A DNA stretch of 64,000 nucleotides, taken from NCBI GenBank assembly GCA_016584305.1, contig JACEEZ010018337.1:1-64000 (forward strand), given 5' to 3'. Of the stretch, positions 61,922 through 64,000 are shown piece by piece. This stretch comes from Chionoecetes opilio (taxonomy: Eukaryota; Arthropoda; Malacostraca; Decapoda; Majidae). Each line of letters opens with the position of its first letter. The first letter of the stretch is position 1. The translations under genes were made by a program, and so were the position numbers. A model generated the notes under the pieces. The model ran no database searches. It was not told the DNA's origin and saw nothing but the letters and a program-made list of their open reading frames with translations.

Positions 61922-63522
61922 AGGTCTGTAATTTTTTGCTTGGCTCCTGTTTCACCTTTGTGTATTGGAGAGATCACTGCCTCCTTTAACATGGTTGGGA
62001 TGATGCCGGTGTCCAGAGAGCAGCGCCAGATCTTATAGAGGGGGGTTGCCAGTGCCTCTTTGCATTTCAGCAGAAGGATGGACGGCACACCATCAGGTCC
62101 AGCAGCAGAGTTCATCTTCAGTTCGCTGATGGCTTTCTGTAGGTCAGCTGTGGTGAAAGTGATGTTGGAGAGGTTGTGGTGGTGTTGGCTGTGATCCTCA
62201 AAGAACTTGCTGGGGTCACGCACAATCTTCGTAGTTTTAGGCTTCGAGAACACTTTCGTATATTGCTGGGATAAGATATGGCATGTTTCTTGGGGATTTT
62301 TTGACATTTCCCCATTTTCTGCTTGTAGTGGCCCAACTCTAATTTGTGTTTTGGAAAACTTTTTGCAGTACTTGAAGAAGAACTTGGGGTTGACCTTTAT
62401 GTTTTCCACAGCCTGATTTTCTTCCCAGGCTCGCTGCTTTTCATGAGATTCTTTGATTTTATTCTCAACAGCAGAGACTTTGGCTTGAAGCGAGCTCTTC
62501 TGTTTGTCATTTGATGTTTTAAGTATGCGCCGAGTTAATTTTGCCCGTCTCTTCATCAGTATTTTCCGTTCCTTTGGGATGTGGCTTTTTCTGGAAGCTT
62601 GCCGTTTCTTCAATGGGACATTGCCTTCACACGCCCTTAAGATGGTGGTGAGTAGGCTGTTCAGCATATCCTCGGGGTCACCGTCATGAAGCACGGCCTC
62701 CCAGTCAGTGCCCCTAAGCTGTGCATTTATGAGCTCCCAGTTGACTTGGCTGCTAAAAAAATTGAGACTGGAGAATGGGTTCTTCTCTGCTGGACTGGTC
62801 ACTTCAGGAGGTAGTGTTGATTTTTGGTAGTTTGTGTGTATCCTGAGGAGATTGTGGTCAGAAAAAATAGTTTTTTCAGCAGAGATGTTATTAACTGCAT
62901 CACAGTTGTTAGTGAAGAGCAGGTCGAGAATGTTTTTGCCCCTGGTTGGTTCAGTTATTACTTGAATAAGGAATGTGGAGTTTGCTATTTCTAGGAGTGA
63001 TTCAGCTTGACACTTATCAGCCAGCGTGCTCCCAGTTAAAATTCCTTCGGGCCATTTTAAGAAAGGAAAGTTGAAATCCCCAGTGAGGATGATATCAGGT
63101 GTGGGGATTGATAAGGAGTCCCGCAGGTGACGTAGGGCCTCCATGGCACTGCTGAAATTCTTAGGGCAGCAGCTCGGAGGGCGGTAGCAGTTTATAAGCA
63201 CCATGTTGCGTGCCTGTATGTAGATCGCCTGGAGTTCTACTTGGCCGTCTGAGTACGACAAGAGTGTTTTTGCATTTAGAGCAATGTCGTCCCTCAGGAA
63301 TATTATTGTGCCTCCATGGGTTCTGTATTTCCTATCTGTCCGGAATGAGGTGTAGTTTGGAATACAGATTTCTGCCTCTTTGACTCCTTCAGATAGGTGA
63401 GTTTCGGTGAGGGCAATAAACATGAAGTCTTCTTCCCGGGCTAGTTCGCTAAGGAATGGGAGCTTGCTTTGGTTTGTCTTCGGGTAAAGACCTTGTATAT
63501 TGCCCACTAGGAGTTTCTCCAC
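61897..63522 (-). CDS. LINE endonuclease (APE-type) and linker
   Basis: About 541 residues. The N-terminal ~230 residues form an APE-type endonuclease that nicks the target: LLVGNIQGLYPKTNQSKL (4-21, catalytic Asn8), IALTETHLSEGV (36-47, Glu40), THGGTIIFLRDDI, LINCYRPPS, LTGDFNFPFLKWPEG (Asp149, Asn151), EKTIFSDHNLL (216-226, Asp222, His223). A Lys-rich linker follows and then the start of the reverse transcriptase (LKMNSAAGPDGVPSILLLK, EAVISPIHKG). Near 61,940 the frame turns into KQKITDLWPS, while NYRPVALTSHM is one frame over: one base is missing in AACAGGAGCCAAGC. The upstream limit at 63,522 is not a real ATG. The same frame stays open about 45 codons further, overlapping the ORF1-like frame. 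All nuclease residues are present. Confidence 0.9.
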   Translation of the reverse strand: MEKLLVGNIQGLYPKTNQSKLPFLSELAREEDFMFIALTETHLSEGVKEAEICIPNYTSFRTDRKYRTHGGTIIFLRDDIALNAKTLLSYSDGQVELQAIYIQARNMVLINCYRPPSCCPKNFSSAMEALRHLRDSLSIPTPDIILTGDFNFPFLKWPEGILTGSTLADKCQAESLLEIANSTFLIQVITEPTRGKNILDLLFTNNCDAVNNISAEKTIFSDHNLLRIHTNYQKSTLPPEVTSPAEKNPFSSLNFFSSQVNWELINAQLRGTDWEAVLHDGDPEDMLNSLLTTILRACEGNVPLKKRQASRKSHIPKERKILMKRRAKLTRRILKTSNDKQKSSLQAKVSAVENKIKESHEKQRAWEENQAVENIKVNPKFFFKYCKKFSKTQIRVGPLQAENGEMSKNPQETCHILSQQYTKVFSKPKTTKIVRDPSKFFEDHSQHHHNLSNITFTTADLQKAISELKMNSAAGPDGVPSILLLKCKEALATPLYKIWRCSLDTGIIPTMLKEAVISPIHKGETGAKQKITDLWPSPPTW

Positions 63523-64000
63523 TAGTGTACCCCGGTCCTGGGCCAGGCCCAGACTGGGTTCATGGGTGCCACTGCTGTTGAAAGCATTTGTGCGGGGTGA
63601 CTCTGCCGGGTTGGTGGTATCGTCAGATTTTGCAGCGCTACTCCTTGAGCCTCCACAACTTTGTTTATGTTTGCTATGTGTGTTTTCAGTTCGAGGAACA
63701 TTTCTAAAAAATGGTTGTTGAGTTCCCCGTCTGATTGGTTTTGTGAAACTGGTGGTGTGCTCACTGTTCTGGAACTATCCTTTTTTGCTTGAGCAGGGTT
63801 GTGAGTCGCAGTCTGCTGACGTTTAGTTCCTCTTATGTGAGTGAACTTGCAGTCCTTAATGAAACATTCTTGTTTCCGCAATGCATTACGGCATAACATA
63901 GGGTGGTAACTAGGGCAGTCCTTTCCCAGTCTGCAACCTCGTTCGTCTCTAGGGCCGTGGTTGACGAATTTCTGGCATGGTTTAGGGTGGTTGAACTTGC
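63522..64000 (-). CDS. LINE ORF1-like region with CCCH zinc fingers (partial)
   Basis: From the window edge the - strand reads KFNHPKPCQKFVNHGP, RDERGCRLGKDCPSYHPML, CRNALRKQECFIKDCKFTH. The Cys and His spacing gives two or three CCCH-type zinc fingers, as seen in the N-terminal protein of many CR1-like LINEs, where it binds LINE RNA. A basic, Ser/Pro-rich linker (GTKRQQTATHNPAQAKK) and a short coiled coil (NNHFLEMFLELKTHIANINK) follow. The frame ends in TAG at 63,524. It overlaps by more than 100 bases the upstream extension of the endonuclease frame, so the two are either separate ORFs that overlap or one ORF with a frameshift. The 5' part lies outside the window. Confidence 0.75.
   Translation of the reverse strand, partial: KFNHPKPCQKFVNHGPRDERGCRLGKDCPSYHPMLCRNALRKQECFIKDCKFTHIRGTKRQQTATHNPAQAKKDSSRTVSTPPVSQNQSDGELNNHFLEMFLELKTHIANINKVVEAQGVALQNLTIPPTRQSHPAQMLSTAVAPMNPVWAWPRTGVH

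Larger units (their letters stand above)
60446..64000 (-). mobile_element. CR1-like LINE, nearly complete, cut by the window edge
   Basis: On the - strand the order is CCCH-zinc-finger ORF1 region, endonuclease, reverse transcriptase, then a 3' tail of (AAGT)n (TTACTTACTTACTTACTT on + at 60,446-60,470). It is intact apart from two frame changes and the missing 5' end, which lies beyond 64,000. ORF layout and the short tetranucleotide tail point to the CR1/L2 group. The exact clade is open. It is a different family from the CR1-type 3' ends with ATGTTCTT tails. Confidence 0.88.

Overview
This is a repeat-saturated eukaryotic nuclear window. It is most likely from an arthropod and plausibly a decapod crustacean. 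The reasons are interstitial TTAGG/CCTAA-type repeats (the arthropod telomere unit), introns packed with long mini- and microsatellites, CR1- and RTE-like LINEs, many short DNA-transposon derivatives, and gene fragments of animal-specific families. I cannot name the species. There is no prokaryotic content.

Genes. Only short exon-sized pieces of host genes are recognisable, all on the + strand. (1) 962-1064 is a possible first coding exon of unknown identity. (2) 13,764-13,984 is the first coding exon of the JNK-interacting protein 3/4 family (Drosophila sunday driver). (3) 19,523-27,650 holds five exons for the catalytic core of a mitochondrial-type valyl-tRNA synthetase (VARS2-like). Its last two exons occur again at 31,141-32,130 in a ~4 kb tandem duplication. 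(4) 38,598-38,742 is one exon of PIGA, the GPI-anchor GlcNAc-transferase catalytic subunit. Weaker exon candidates lie at 40,516, 49,659, 54,109 and 57,719. The VARS2-like and JIP exons keep good protein similarity and splice sites but carry single-base frame breaks, one of them exactly inside the KMSKS motif in both duplicated copies. They are therefore recent pseudogenes or uncorrected assembly errors.

Layout. 1-13.6 kb: repeats (TTAGG-like, AT-rich, 31-bp, ~75-bp and ~72-bp arrays, a tRNA-derived SINE, MITEs). 13.6-16.7 kb: JIP exon, a 0.7 kb TAC array and a LINE fragment. 16.9-18.8 kb: 63-bp minisatellite. 19.5-32.3 kb: VARS2-like exons in introns filled with arrays and nested transposons, ending near a single N at 32,305. 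33.5-38.3 kb: sequence that looks like poor base calling, including a smeared RTE LINE copy. 38.6-49.8 kb: PIGA exon, nested MITEs, an RTE LINE, and large 61-bp and 20-bp arrays. 50.2-53.7 kb: a decayed DNA transposon with a strange C-rich insert. 54.2-56.6 kb: a fourth copy of the 31-bp array element. 57-60.4 kb: LINE ends, CT repeats and tandem repeats. 60.4-64.0 kb: a nearly complete CR1-like LINE on the - strand, cut by the window edge.

Most unusual signals. The 31-bp unit found in four arrays is a polypyrimidine tract plus TAG joined directly to GTAAGG, which is the layout of a recursive (zero-exon) splice site repeated dozens of times inside an intron. The 3' splice-site regions of three VARS2-like exons have also been duplicated, one of them expanded from 1 to about 10 copies between the two halves of the tandem duplication. 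Several MITE insertions have a visible empty site elsewhere in the window.
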